From: Talinum fruticosum
Taxonomy: Eukaryota > Streptophyta > Magnoliopsida > Caryophyllales > Talinaceae
Length of the DNA: 64,000 nt
Assembly: GCA_021018815.1 (NCBI GenBank)
Contig: JAITYX010000033.1
Span: 5,627,001 to 5,691,000, forward strand
Direction of reading: 5' to 3'
The position numbers and the translations under genes were made by a program. This document shows, in pieces, positions 1-13,599 of this stretch (the first letter of the stretch is position 1; each line of letters opens with the position of its first letter). A model generated the notes under the pieces. That model was not told the DNA's origin, made no database searches, and worked only from the letters and a program-made list of their open reading frames with translations.

Positions 1-3000
1 AGGGCGTCGCCAGTCACTTTTAGGATAACCGATAACAAAAATAAAATAAAGAAATACTCTTCCATTCTTAGCATGGGAAAACTAAGTTTGGAAGAGTTAA
101 AAATTGACTCCATCGATCTAGAACCGAGAATTCAGATTCGGGCGACAATACGAAATGTAGGGATAAGCCCTTCCGTTCCGCCTCGTGAAATGATGACCTT
201 TACTAGTTTGAGTAATGGGTTTAAATAACATATTAAAAAATAGGCATGCAACTTGATTAGATACAAAAATAAACGCAACCAAAGCATGCTAACGAAAGTA
301 GTGAAAGCAAATATGAAAAGTGACAAACGAAGGCATTAAAGAAAGAAAAGAAAAGCGAAAAGAAACTAATGTGAAAAAGAAAAAAATTACATTGGGATGG
401 GAGGAATTAAATGCGATACAACTTTTCTCCACAATACAAAAACAATAGATATTAAAAACAATAAATAAACCATTGCGAAGGTCGGGCTTGGACCGTCCAA
501 GGAAAAGGATTTTTAGACCGACCCAAGGCAAAATATTTGGTGCTAAAGGGTTTTTTGTTGTTCAATGGCTTCGTCAATCTAATCGAATACCGTACTTGAT
601 CCAAATCTTATAATAGGACTTGAGATTTCATCATCGGGCCGACATATAAATTACGAGAGAATAAAGGAGATAAGGAGGACATGTTTTAGGTGTCTATAAC
701 CGATGATTGGGGGCTTATTTTAGGTTTTCAAAACCCTCAAATTTCTATAACCCGAGGGATTCCCCCCTCCGTCCCCATTTCACACAACAATTCTACTCGT
801 ATTTTCTACTACTAAGTTGCTGAATTCTCCCCGCTATCTTCTCCACATTGTCTCCCACTCATATTCAAATTTCTTTTTCTAAAAACTTTACAAAAAGACT
901 TAGTATCCGACTTTTCATTGTTCATCACTATACCATTATTGTACCAAATTATGATATCGGATTTCTAAAAGGGCGTTGCCAGTCAGTTTACGGAATAAAA
1001 AGTAACAAAAATAAAATAAAGAAATGCTCTTCCATTCTTAGTATGGGAAAACCGAGCTTAGAAGAGTTAAAAATTGACTCCATCGGTTTAGAACCAAGAA
1101 TTCAGATTCGGGTGCGACAAGTACGAAATGTTGGGATAAGTCTTTCCGTTCCGCCTATCAAACGACGACCTTTACTAGTTTGAGTACTGGGTTTCAATAA
1201 CATATTAAAAACAAGCACGCAACATGATCAAATACAAAAATAAAGGCAACAAAAGCATGCTAATAAAAGCAGTGAAAGCAAATATGAAAGGTGATAAACC
1301 AAAACATTAAATAAAGAAAAGAAAAGCAAAAAGAAAAAATGTGAAAAACAAAAAATATTACATTGGGATGGGAGGAATTAAATGCTATACAACTTTTGTC
1401 CACAATAAAAAAAGTAAATAATAAAAATAATAAATAAACCATTGCAAAGGCCGGGCTTGGACAGTCCAAAGAAAAGGATTTTTAAACCAACCCAAGGCAA
1501 AATATTTGGTGCTAAAGGGTTTTTTGTGGTTCACTAGCTTCCGTCAATCTAATCAAATATTGTTCATGATCCAAATCCTCTAATAAGACTTGGGATTTCA
1601 TCATCGGTCGACACATAAATTACGAGAGAATAAGGAGATTAAGAGGACATGTTTTAGGTCTCTATAACCGTCGGTTGGGGGCCTATTTTAGGTTTTCCAA
1701 AACCCTCAAATTTCTATAACTTGAGGGATTCCCCTAACCCCCTCCGCCCCCATTTCACACAACAATTCTACTCGCATTTTCTGCTTCTAAGTTGCTGAAT
1801 TCTCCCCCACTCTCTTCTCCACATTGTCTCCCACTCATATTTAAATTTCCTTTTCTAAAAACTTTACAAAAAGACTTAGTATCTGCCTTTTCATTGTTCA
1901 TCACTATGCCATTATTGTACCCAATTATGATTTCATATTTCTCAAAAGGGCGTCGCCGATCACTTTTATTAATACAAAAAACAAAAATAAAATTTAGAAA
2001 TACTCTTCCATTCTTAGTATGGCAAAACTAAGCTTCGAAGAGTTTAAAAAATTGACTCCATAAGTCTAGAACCGAGAATTCATATTTGGGGGCGACGAGT
2101 ACAAAAGGTTGGTATAAGCCATTCCGTTCCGCCTCTCAAACAACGACCTTTACTAGTTTGAGTAATGGGTTTAAATACCAAATTAAAAACAGGAGCGCAA
2201 CATGATCGAGATACAAAAATAAAGGCAACCAAAGCATGCTAACAAAAGCAGTGAATGCAAATATGAAAAGTGATAAACAAAAGAATTAAAGAAAGAAAAG
2301 AAAAGTGAAAGGAAAGGAATGTAAAAACAAAAAAATTACATCGGGATGGGAGGAATTAAATGCGATACAACTTTTCTCCACAATACAAAAACAATAAATA
2401 ATAAAAACAATACTTAAATCGTTGCGAAGGTCGGGCTTGGACAGTCCAAAGAAAAGGATTTTTAGACCGACCCAAGGCAAAATAATTGGTGCTAAAGGGT
2501 TTTTGTGGTTCACTCGGCTTCAGTAAATTTAATCAAATACCGTTCGTGATCCAAATCCTCTAATAGGATTTTGGATTTCATCATCGGGCCGACACATAAA
2601 TTACGAGAGAACAAAGGAGATAAAGAGGACATGTTTTAGGTGTCTATAACTGCCGGTTGGGGGCCTTTTTAGGTTTTCTAAAAACCTAAAATTTCTATTA
2701 CCCGAGGGATTCCCCCCGCCCTATTTTCACGCAACAATTCCACTCGCATTTTCTCGCTTCTATGTTTCGAATTCTACCCTACTCTCTTATCCACATTGTC
2801 TCCCACTCATATTCAAATTTCCTTTTCTAAAAACTTTACAAAAGATTTAATACCTGCCTTATCATTGTTCATCACTATACCATTACTTGTACCAAATTAT
2901 GATTTTAGATTTACGAAAAGGGCATCGCAAGTCGGTTTTCGAATAAAAACTAACAAAAATAAAATAAAGAAATACTCTTCCATTCTTAGTATGGGAAAAC

Positions 3001-6000
3001 TAAGCTTGGAAGAGTTAAAAATTGACTCCATCGATCTAGAACCGATAAACGAAAGCATTAAAGAAAGAAAAGAAAAGCGAAAAGAAACAAATGTGAAAAA
3101 CAAAAAAATTACATCGGGATGGGAGGAATTAAATGCGATACACTTTTTCTCCACAATACAAAAACAATAAATAATAAGAAAAATAAATAAACTATTGCAA
3201 AGGTCGGGCTTCGACCGTCAAAAGAAAAGGAGTTTTAGACCAACCCAAGGCAAAATATTTGGTGCTAAAGGGTTTTTGTGGTTCATCGGCTTCAGTAAAT
3301 CTAATCAAATACCGTTCGTGATCGAAGTCCTCTAATAGGACTTGGGTTTTCATCATCTGGCCGACACATAAATTACGAGAGAATAAATGAGATAAAGAGG
3401 ACATGTTTTAGGTGTCTATAACCGCTGGTTGGCGGCCTATTTTAGGATTTCCAAAACCCTCAAATTTTCTATAACCTCGAGGTATTCGCCCTACCCCCCG
3501 CGCGCCCCCATTTCACGCAACAATTCCACTCGCATTTTCTCGCTCCAAGGTTGCTAAATTGTCCCCCACTCTCTTCTCCACATTGTCTCCCACTCATGTT
3601 CAAATTTCCGTTTCTAAAAGCTTTACAAAAAGACTTAGTATCTGCCTTTTCATTGTTCATCACTATACCATTACTCTACCAAATTATGATTTCATATTTC
3701 TAAAAACGGTGTCGCCAGCCAATTTTAGGAATAAAAACTAACAAAAATAAAATAAAGAAATACTCTTCCATTCTTAGTATGGGAAAACTAAGCTCGGAAG
3801 ACTTAAAAATTGACTCCATCGGTCTAGAACCGAGAATTCAGATTCAGGGGTGACAATACGAAATGTTGGGATAAGTTGTTCCGTTCCGCCTCCGAAACAA
3901 CGACCTTTACTAGTTTGAGTAATGCGTTTAAATATCATATTAAAAACAGGCACACAACATGATCGGATACAAAAACAAAGGCAACCAAAGCATGCTAATG
4001 AAAGCGAGTGAAAGCAAATATGAAAAGTTATAAACAAAAGCATTAAAGAAAGAAAAGAAAAAGAAAGAAACTATCGTGAAAAACAAAAAAAAATTACATT
4101 GGGATGGAAGGAATTAAATGCGATACATCTTTTCTCCACAATACAAAACCAATAAATAATAAAAACAATAAATAAACCATTGCAAAGGTTAGGCTTCGCC
4201 CGTCAAAAGAAAAGGATTTTTAGACCAACCCAAGGCAAAATATTTGGTGCTAAAGGGTTTTTTGTGGTTCACTGGGTTCCGTCAATCTAATCAAATACCG
4301 TTCGTGATCCAAGTCCTCTAATAGGACTTGGGATTTCATCATCCGGCCGACACATAAATTACAGAGAATAAAGGAGATAAAGAGGACATGGTTTAGGTGT
4401 CTATAACCGCCGGTTGGGGGCCTATTTTAGGTTTTCCAAAACCCTCAAATTTCTATAACACGGGGATTCGCCTCCCCAGGCGCCCCCATTTCGCACAACA
4501 ATTCTACTGCATTTTACGCTTCTAAGTTGCTCGAATTAATCCCCACTCTCTTCTCCACATTGTCTCCCACTCATATTCAAATTTCCTTTTCGAAAAACTT
4601 TACAAAAAGACTCAGTATCTACCTTTTCATTGTTCATCACTATACCATTACTATAGTAAATTATGATATCGGATTTACGAAAAGGGCGTCGCCAGTCACT
4701 TTTCGGAATAAAAACTAACAAAAATAAAATAAAGAAATACTCTTCCATTCTTAGTATGGGAAAACGAAGCTTCGAAGAGTTAAAAAATTGACTCCATCGA
4801 GCCTAGAATCGAGAATTCATATTCGGGCGACAAGTACGAAATATTGGGATAAGCCCTTCCATTCCGCCTATCAAACGACGACCTTTACTAGTTTAAGTAA
4901 TGAGTTTAAATAACATATTAAATACAGGCACGCAACATGATCGGATACAAAAATAAAGGCAACCAAAGCATGCTAACGAAAGCAAGTGAAAGCAAATATG
5001 AAAAGTGATAAACGAAAGCATTCAAGAAAGAAAAGAAAAGCGAAAAAAATGAATGTGAAAAACAAAATAATTACATCGGGATGGGAGGAATTAAATGTGA
5101 TACAACTTTTCTCCACAATAAAAAAACAATAAATAATAAAAACAATAAATAAACCATTGCAAAGGTCGGGGTTCGGCAGTCCAAAGAAAAGGATTTTTAG
5201 ACCGATCCAAGGCAAAATATTTGGTGCTAAAGGGTTTTTTGTGGTTTATTGGCTTCCTCAATCTAATCAAATACCGTTCGCGATCCAAATCCTTTATTAG
5301 GACTTGGGATTTCATCATTGAGCCGACACATAAATTATAGAGAATAAAGGAGATAAAGAGGACATGTTTTATGTGTCTAAAACCGTCAACCGGGGCCTAT
5401 TTTAGGTTTTCCAAAACCCTCAAATTTCTATAACCCGAGGGATTCCTCCCCTCCCCCGGCCCCCATTTCACACAACAATTCTACTCGCATTTTCTGCTCC
5501 TAAGTTGCTTAATTCTCCCCAGTCTCTTCTCCACATTGTCTCCCACTCATATTCAAATTTCCTTTTCAAAAACTTTACAAAAAGACTTAGTCTATGCCTT
5601 TTCATTGTTCATCACTCTACCATTATTGTACCCAATTATGATTTCGATTTCTAAAAAGGGCTTCGCCGATCGGTTTTAGGAATAAAAACTAACAAAAATA
5701 AAATAAAGAAATACTCTTCCATTCTTAGTAAGAGAAAACTAAACTTGGAAGAGTTAAAAATTGACTCCATCACTCTAGAACCTACGATTCGGATTCTGGG
5801 GTGACAAGTACGAACTGTAGGGATAAGCCATTCCGTTCCGCCTGTCAAACAACGACATTTACTAGTTTAAGTAATGGGTTTAAATATCATATTAAAAGCT
5901 GGCACACAACATGATCGGATACAAAAATAAAGGCAACCAAAGCATGCTAACTAAGCAAGTGAAAGGAAATATGAAAAGTTATAAACAAAAGCATTAAAGA

Positions 6001-8310
6001 AAGAAAAGAAAAATGAAAAGAAACTAACGTGAAAAACAAAAAAAAATTACATTGGCATGGAAGGAATTAAATGCGATACATCTTTTCTCTAGAATACAAA
6101 ACCAATAAATGATAAAACAATAACTAAACCATTGCAAAGGCCGGGCTTCGACCGTCAAAAGAGAAGGATTTTTAGACCAACCCAAGGCAAAATATTTGGT
6201 GCTAAAGGGTTTTTTGTGGTTCACTGGGTTCCGTCAATCTAATCAAATACCATTCGTGATCCAAGTCCTCTAATAGGACTTGGGATTTCATCATCCGGCC
6301 GACACATAAATTACAGAGAATAAAGGAGATAAAGAGGACATGCTTTAGGTGTCTATAACCGCCGGTTGGGGGCCTATTTTAGGTTTTCCAAAACCCTCAA
6401 ATTTCTATAACCCAAGGGATTCGCCCCGCCCCCATTTCACACAATAATTCTACTTGCATTTTCTGTTTCTAAGTTGCTGAATTAATCCCACTCTCTTCTC
6501 CACATTGTCTCCCACTCATATTCAAATTTCCTTTTCGAAAAACTTTACAAAAAGACTCGAGTATCTGCCTTTCCATTGTTCATCACTATACCATTACTAT
6601 AGTAAATTATGATATCGGATTTACGAAAAGGCATCGCCGATCGGTTTCTGAATAAAAACTAACAAAAATAAAATAAAGAAATACTCTTCCATTCTTAGTA
6701 TGGGAAAACTAAGTTTCGAAGAGTTAAAAAATTGACTCCATCAGTCTAGAACCGAGAATTCATATTCGGGGTGATAGTACGAAATGTTGGGATAAGCCCG
6801 CCTGTCAAACGACGACCTTTACTAGTTTGAGTAATGGGTTTAAATAACATATTAAAAACAGGCACGCAACATGATCGGATACAAAAATAAAGGCAACCAA
6901 AGCATGCTAACGAATGCATTGAAAGCAAATATAAAAAGTGATAAAACGAAAGCATTAAAGAAAGAAAAGAAAAGCGAGAAGAAATGAATGTGAAAAACAA
7001 AAAAATTACATCGGGATGGGAGGAATTAAATGCGATACATCTTTTCTCCACAATACAAAAATAATAAATAATAAAAACAATAAATAAACCATTGCGAAGG
7101 CCGGGCTTTGACAGTCCAAAGAAAAGGTGTTTTAGACCGACCCAAGGCAAAACATTTAGTGCTAAAGGGTTTTTGTGGTTCAATGGCTTCCGTTAATCTA
7201 ATCAAATACCGTTCGTGATTCAAATTCTCTAATAGGACTTGGGATTTCATCATCGCGCCAACACATAAATTACGAGAGAATAAAGGAAATAAAGACGACA
7301 TGTTTTAGGTGTCTATAACCGCTGGTTGGGGGCCTATTTTAAGTTTTCCAAAACCCTCAAATTTCTATAACCCGAGGGATCCCCCCGTCAAACGACGACC
7401 TTTACTAGTTTGGAAAAGTTCAAAGAAATACTCTTCCATGCTTAGTATGGGAAAACTAAGCTTGGAAAAGTTCAAAATTTGACTCCATCGGTTTAGAACC
7501 GAGAATTCAGATTTAGGGGCGACAGATACGAAATGTAGGGATAGGCCCTTCCATTCCGCCTGTCAAACGACGACCTTGACTAGTTTGGTCAATGGGTTTA
7601 AATAACATATTAAAAACAGGCACGCAACATGATTAGATACAAAAATAAAGGCAACCAAAGCATGCTAACAAAAGCAGTGAAAGCAAATATGAAAAGTGAT
7701 AAACGAAAGCATTAAATAAAGAAAAGAAAAGCGAAAAGAAACGAATGTGAAAAACAAAAAAATTACATCGGGATGGGAGGAATTAAATGCGATACAACTT
7801 TTCTCCATAATTTAAAAACAATAAATAAACCATTACGAAGGTCGGGCTTGGACCGTCCGAAAGAAAAGAATTTTTAGACCGACCCAAGGCAAAATATTTG
7901 GTGCTAAAGGGTTTTTTGTTGTTCGATGGCTTCCGTCAATCTAATCAAATATCGTTCATGATCCAAGTCCTTTAATAGGACTTGGGGTTTCATCATTAGG
8001 CTGACATATAAATTATAGAGAATAAAAGAGATGAGGAGGACACGTTTTAGGTGTCTATAACCTTCGGTTCGGGGCTTATTTTAGGTTCTCCGAAACCCTA
8101 AAATTTCTATAACTTGAGGGATTCCACACCCCCGCCCTTATTTCACACAACAATTCTACTACATTTTCTGCTCCTAAGTTGCTGAATTCTCCCCACTCTC
8201 TTCTCCACATTGTCTCCCACTCATATTCAAATTTCCTTTTCTAAACACTTTACAAAAAGACTTAATATCTGCATTTTCATTGTTAATCACTATACCATTA
8301 TCGTGCTAAA
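1..8310. repeat. Tandem array, ~970-bp unit made of head-to-head LTR fragments
   Basis: Nine diverged units follow one another, starting at about 1, 971, 1948, 2919, 3707, 4684, 5658, 6630 and 7389. Most are 970-977 bp. The unit at 2919 (788 bp) has an internal deletion after CTAGAACCGA. The unit at 6630 (about 759 bp) ends in a recombinant junction near 7388. In each unit the first ~690 bp reads as a minus-strand LTR: read in reverse it starts TATAGACACCTAAAA and ends at TGGCGACGCCC, a primer-binding-like site. The last ~280 bp resembles the promoter-proximal part of a plus-strand LTR of the same family (compare 19460-19780). The array begins at base 1 and probably continues outside the window. 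The small ORFs inside are not conserved between units and are not genes. Confidence 0.9.
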
Positions 8311-8820
8311 TTCGGATTTCGATTTCAGCTTAGTAGGTGGGTCAACCTCGAGGGGCCAACCAAATTTCCAACCTTCTATTCAGTTTGTTTTATTTTGTTT
8401 TATTTAATTCTCTCGTTATTTATCGCTTTCCGTATTATGGTTTAAAAATGTGATTGTATTATTCTCCACCCCGCTCGATGTAATTTTATTTATTGCTTTC
8501 TTTATAGCTTTTCTTTATTGCTTTCTTTATCGCTTTCTTTATTGCTCTCATTATATTGCTTTAAATCATGTTATTGTTAATTTAATTTTCGCCTTTTGCA
8601 TATTGAGTGCTTGATTTCTCTTTAATGCGATTTAAACTCCTTTTTCAATTAATAGAGGTAGTCCTTAGGACAGGTGGAATGAGTGTCCCTCTTTATTTCG
8701 TACCATTGCCCTCAAACACTCGGATCATTGGTTTTGACTAATGCGAGTCCTTTTTAAAATCATTTCTAAATTTTGTGTTTTGTCCCTTTAGTTCGGACTG
8801 TCTCGGCTCGGTTGAGTTAT
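8311..8820 (+). mobile_element. 3' part of a Ty3/gypsy LTR closing the array
   Basis: After the last unit the sequence continues into T-rich DNA that matches 19790-20200 in order: AGGTGG followed by a TCGAGGG-like box, TTTATTGCTTTCTTTAT runs, a CGGTTTTGAC box and TTTTGTCCCTTT. The plus-strand LTR half of the array therefore extends here toward its 3' end, where CACTA element A interrupts it at 8820. The match was made by eye. Confidence 0.6.
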
Positions 8821-9140
8821 CACTACTACGTAAAAGACTTTTAACATGGTTAAAATGACCTTTAACGACGGTTACCAGGCGTCATTTATGTGGGCATCGT
8901 TGTATGTACTACCTTTGACCACGGTTCGTAGTCATAGGTCCCTATATGACGACGGTTCTTAATGCAAAACCATAGTAAAAGCCTATGTATGACGACGGTT
9001 GTTTCTTCTTAACCGTCGTCATAGGCCATCCCCTGTAGTTGATACGACACTCCTATGACGATGGTTCAAAAGAAATAACCATCGTCATAGATAGGCTATT
9101 TACTACGGTTTTACGTTAAGAACCGTCGTCATATGTCTAA
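8821..9140. repeat. CACTA A terminal and subterminal repeat region (gene 3' side)
   Basis: The TIR is followed by direct and inverted copies of TATGACGACGGTT and close variants, for example near 8951, 8990, 9018, 9055 and 9120. In En/Spm elements such subterminal motifs are bound by the TNPA-type protein; that role is inferred here. The region matches the right end of element B (43250-43557) read in reverse. Confidence 0.85.
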
Positions 9141-9595
9141 ATTTTTTTAATAATTGTTCTCGTGTTTGCTTGACCTCTCGCACAAGTACAAAAATCATAT
9201 ACACATATACAAACCACATCGAATGCAATCTTCACCGAACAAATTAGAAAACAACACACTCATCACATTTTGTATATATATATATATGGTACAAGGCAGT
9301 GGAAAAAATATATATAAGTATAATATATATACATATAACTAACTACTAAAATCACAAACTTTACCAATCAAATAATGAAGAATATTATAAATATATACCT
9401 ATATCTCGTACACGGTTATATACAAACTCTGCCGAACCTTGTTTTAACTCGTTCATCACTTCATCTCGTATAGAAAATGGGTGGCTTCTTTCCCATAAAA
9501 TATTGTAATCAATGATGTACAAGCCATATTAATTAGGTCAATTCAAGTGTTAATCAAGCTGAATAAAGAATATAATCAATTACAAATGCGACTAT

Positions 9596-10760
9596 ACCTC
9601 TTTGGGACTAGCATTAAATTCGAGTTCGGTCACAATCTCTTTCATGTACTCGGAGAATGTAGAAGCCACACTCCATGTTCCTTGATTGTTTATGGCACTA
9701 CAATAATAAAATAGATTACCAACACATAAAGAATTAATTAGGACTATATGTATCTAGCAAGTAATATGAAATGAAAAACATCTAAAGTGGACTCTAATAA
9801 CTAAGAGAACCTCACCTTGACGGGGACAATTAGTGGTTGTTCTTTCTTATTATTCACTCGTTTATCCTTTATGCCTCCACCATAATAATAACAGACTAGA
9901 GCACTATTTATCAATCAGAAAAATAAAATTCATGTTAGACATACCATTGAACGATTACTTAACAAAACATAAAATGATTAAAAGTATGAACTCACACCTC
10001 GACGACGTCCTTGATATCTTCCCTCACATCATGACCTAGAGCATCAAGCTAGTAGGCCATATTAGCCCTTTGATATAGGGCAACAAGCATCCAATGGTGG
10101 GTACATAACCACAAATGACACTTTTTATATAAGTATGTATAACACCATATAAAAACTTCATCGGTTAATTAGTTCACTATTTGTCCACTTACCTCTCATT
10201 GAACGCCGCCAAGAACAATTTTTTATCATCGGTAGCATGTTTCATGACTTCAAAGATATAGGAGACTCGTTCGTCACGATTCAGCCCAGCTCCTTGAATA
10301 ATGGAAGTAGAGTTCACAAACCGAACAAAGTCCTTCCCATTCTTGTGCAGTCACCTTACATATTAATTGTATGTAGTTAGAAATTGAAATGAATAGAAAA
10401 AACAAAAAAACTGATTATGAATCTATCAACTCACATCATGCAAAGCGTAATGGCGGATATGCCAATTGCCTCCATGCAAAAATTGCAGTATGTCGTCCAA
10501 GAAGACAAAGACCGACATATCCTCTTTACGTTGCCCAAACACATGACCTGGCATGCTACGGTTGAACGGCTGTTGTGGTGACAGAGTCTTTAAATAACAT
10601 TCCAAAGTAGCACACCAATCCATGCGAGACTCCTCAATGAATTTGAGAGGAGCCTTCTTCGGACAATTAACAGGCACCACTAAACGTTTGCTTGTGCCAC
10701 TAGCACCCTTCATCCCACTCTCGGATCTCGTCCCTAATTTCTTAGTCAAAAATCAATAGA
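9596..10760 (-). pseudogene. Ulp1-like (peptidase C48) C-terminal part of the CACTA A protein
   Basis: Minus-strand exons read toward lower coordinates. The 10749-10426 exon gives an open 107-residue segment ending in a VFGQRKEDMSVFVFLDDI region. Around 10100 a segment reads HHWMLVALYQRANMAY, which fits the histidine block of C48 proteases (HWxLxVL...Y.LD). Around 9650 CGFYILR in one frame and EYMKEIVTEL in another fit the cysteine block, split by a frameshift. Introns with GT/AG-like edges separate the pieces. Such protease domains are known from plant CACTA and related elements. Decayed and non-functional; the family assignment rests on motif order only. Confidence 0.65.
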
Positions 10761-10972
10761 AAAATAAGAAATATATATATAAACATGATGTTAACAACAG
10801 CTAAATCTAATATTTTTAATAAAAATGAATTACCATAGTGAGGATGACTAAACTCTTGGGCCAACGAAGAAAAGCGTTGACTGCGTCGTCAACGAGTGTG
10901 GAGGTTCGGTCCCCGGATCGGCAACTCACACTCGCCTTTCCGGTGCGTGACCTCTTTGACACTCACCTTCAC

Positions 10973-11560
10973 TCATCGGTTGCAAGGGGTGTCTAGTGAA
11001 CGATAATATCTACCCTCCATGGGAAAACAACACCCAATGCCACAACATGCTGTATGGAAGAGTGATAAGAAGCTAGCTTGCAATTCACTCGGTCGCATAA
11101 AAATAAGTATAATAATTACAATCATGGTATAACCTTTGACATAGAAGTTAAATAACCTAAAAACCATGAAAATAAATGGACAGAGTTTCCCCTTAAAAAT
11201 AAACATTTTCCGGGATAATGGCCCTAATCCAAAACAACAAAAACATAGTAACAAATAAGTAATTACTCAAGGGCCACATGCATGAGTTATGCAATACCAC
11301 ATAATATACACCATTCATTGGACAATATTATACACCAATTAGTCAAGAATATAAACATGCATGTAAATAAGGGCACCGATTCAAAACAACAAAAACATGC
11401 ATGTAAATATAATTAGGTTGCAAAATCTGAATTACGTACCCCGCCGGAACTTCAAATTGGTCAACGGGTGAGCTCGTGCTCACGCTGGCCGGTGTTTGGG
11501 GTGATAATGGCATGCCCTTGTTGGTGATGAAGTACGAACTCATCCGGGGCTCCATCTCTC
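10973..11560 (-). pseudogene. Middle exons of the CACTA A protein
   Basis: Two minus-strand exons. One (about 11555-11440) reads MEPRMSSYFITNKGMPLSPQ and continues into a Ser/Pro-rich linker. The second (about 11090-10975) reads ELQASFLSLFHTACCGIGCC and has a counterpart in element B at 41390-41500. They are separated by AT-rich intron-like DNA. The same exon order in B supports a real ancestral gene. No specific function can be assigned to this part. Confidence 0.6.
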
Positions 11561-11738
11561 GCCACCTTTGCAGCCATTTGGCATATTTAGGTCTATTGGA
11601 GCTTAATTAGGGATTGTTGAGACTCCATTTGGACCTTATTTGGGCCATTTCGGACATCATAAAAGCTTGGGTGGAAGTGATGGGGCGCCTCTTCCTGGCC
11701 CCAAAGTGCTCAACTATCCCAACCCGCCCAACTACAGC

Positions 11739-12850
11739 TCAAACACGAGGGGGATGTTCATCTCTTTGCAGGCCCAAGGCTAACTTGTCCCTCCTCATGG
11801 TGGTGTTAATGAATTCCGAAATCGATGCCCATGAGAAAGACTCCTGTAAGAAGTAAAAGATATTATCATTTGACAATTTCATAAATATTAAAACTGATAA
11901 GTAGTTCTCCAAATAAAGAATGGAAATAGTAAAAAAACTCACAAGTCGGTTAGAAATAGCTTTTACATCGCCGTAGTGAAGGTTCCATCTTTCGTCTTTC
12001 TTCCTTCGACCCATAGCTAGTCCCTATCCACAACGAGTTGCGAAGTATCTATGTTGGAACCTTCACTTGGATATTGTTTAAAGGTGTTCAAACTTTTGCA
12101 TGTACAACCTCTCCTCTAACTTCGCGTATATGCGACATCACTTAAGGGTACGGATTGCTCTGAATCCTCTTCCGAGTGGCTCCACCTATCGCTTGCTCAA
12201 GTACTTAGACAACGTAAATATCGGTGCATAACACATAAATCGAAAATAGTTGTATACATCACCGATAATTTTTTCTATTTATATCAATTCGACAAGTGAA
12301 AATATCAATGCATAAGACAAGTCCCCTCTCATTATCCTCTACATCCGCCTTTCTCAAGTATATCTCACCACTTACATTTATCGAAAACCAGTATCACACT
12401 ATTTTTATATGATAATTGAAATATTGAATGAAGTTGTATATTACTCAAACCCTTTATTTTCTCCTTAAAGCTACCCATTAACTTTTTATACAATCATTGA
12501 TGATGTAGTATCAAAAGAAGGTATCAAAGTAATGAAATTACATTGTATTCTGGAAAGGTGACATATATAGATACAATCTAAACTTTTCTACCGCTAACAT
12601 GAGTGTCTTGTGTTTCACGGAGGGGATCTCAGATTTATTAACGTTCAAGTTGAACGTCCTCTCGAAACACAATAACGATATGCATTAGTACATATATATA
12701 TATTAACCATTTACAATATAAGTTGCAATACTAAGTTGAGATCTATTCATTTACCCGAATATCGTTCCACAGAGTTGTCCTTAATGGAATCGGGGATGTC
12801 AGCCCATTTTCTACGGTTGATGTTCACGTGGAAGCTGGTTACTCGCACCA
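11739..12850 (-). pseudogene. Ptta/En-Spm transposase-like N-terminal part of the CACTA A protein
   Basis: Read in reverse, 12850-12760 encodes VNINRRKWADIPDSIKDN, matching the start of the plant transposase (Ptta/En-Spm, Transposase_24) domain; further exons follow in the same order as in B. Near 12190 GATRKRIQSNPYP precedes a stop. The 12014-11739 stretch begins MGRRKKDERWNLHYGDVK, corresponding to the intact GRKKKDGTF region of B, and continues through a GT...CAG intron to ESFSWASISEFINTTMRRDK. In-frame stops and frameshifts make it a pseudogene. The domain is presumably DNA-binding, as in TNP1/TNPA-type proteins (inference). Confidence 0.7.
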
Positions 12851-13599
12851 ACATAGCTCATAAAGGTAGCTTTATTCACACCTATAGCATTTCCATGACT
12901 ATCAAAATCGACCTGTGTAAGGAGAGTTTGTTCGTCTCAACTCTAGACGAACTTCTCCTTGTTCATCATAGTTCACTCCCTCGATTTTTTTGTACTTTTC
13001 GAAGAATCCATTTTTGTTGCAAGTAATTATACAACTCTTAATAAATAAACATGTACAACAACCTGTTCTCTTATTTTCATATTCTAATCCATTCACAATT
13101 TATAAGAATAATCTACAAAATTTTCTCTAAAACATCGCAAATATAAGACTCCTAAATTACACTTTTGAGTTTAGATCTAAAATTAGAAAGTACTATTGAC
13201 ACTTTTAATTTCAAGAAAATGCCGAAGATGACAAGGAAAACAATAACAGAATTAAAAACCCGCAATGAAATAGGCAAAATGCTAAAGATTAAGTGAAATA
13301 GACTAACTTGGTGGTGACTGGAAAGAGAAGTCGGCGAGAGAGGTGCAGCCACGTGGAGAGAAGTGGGATCGGAAAGAGAAGTCGACGAGAGAGTGGTGCA
13401 GCCACAACCGAAAATGCGGAGAGAGTAAGTGGGGTGGAGTGCAAGCATGACCGAAAATCACGAGACGTGAATGAGCGGGAAGCCAATGGAGACCACCCCG
13501 AAACCACCACAGAGAGAAGAGCAATCGAAGAGAGAGAGTATGGGACCGAGAGTGAAAAAGTGAGACTCGACGTTGGCTGAGGGTTTTTCCGCAAAACTT

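Noticed and set aside
848..3170. Small ORFs repeated along the first 8 kb
   Set aside because: Lengths and frames change from unit to unit by indels; they follow the tandem repeat and show no coding constraint.
1..8310. Classical centromeric satellite or CRISPR-like array
   Set aside because: The unit is ~970 bp, diverged, and recognisably composed of LTR parts; no short repeat/spacer pattern.
13289..13594. Overlapping ~100-residue frames near the end of CACTA A
   Set aside because: They lie in the GC-rich 5' leader of the element, overlap on both strands and have no counterpart in element B, which lacks that region.
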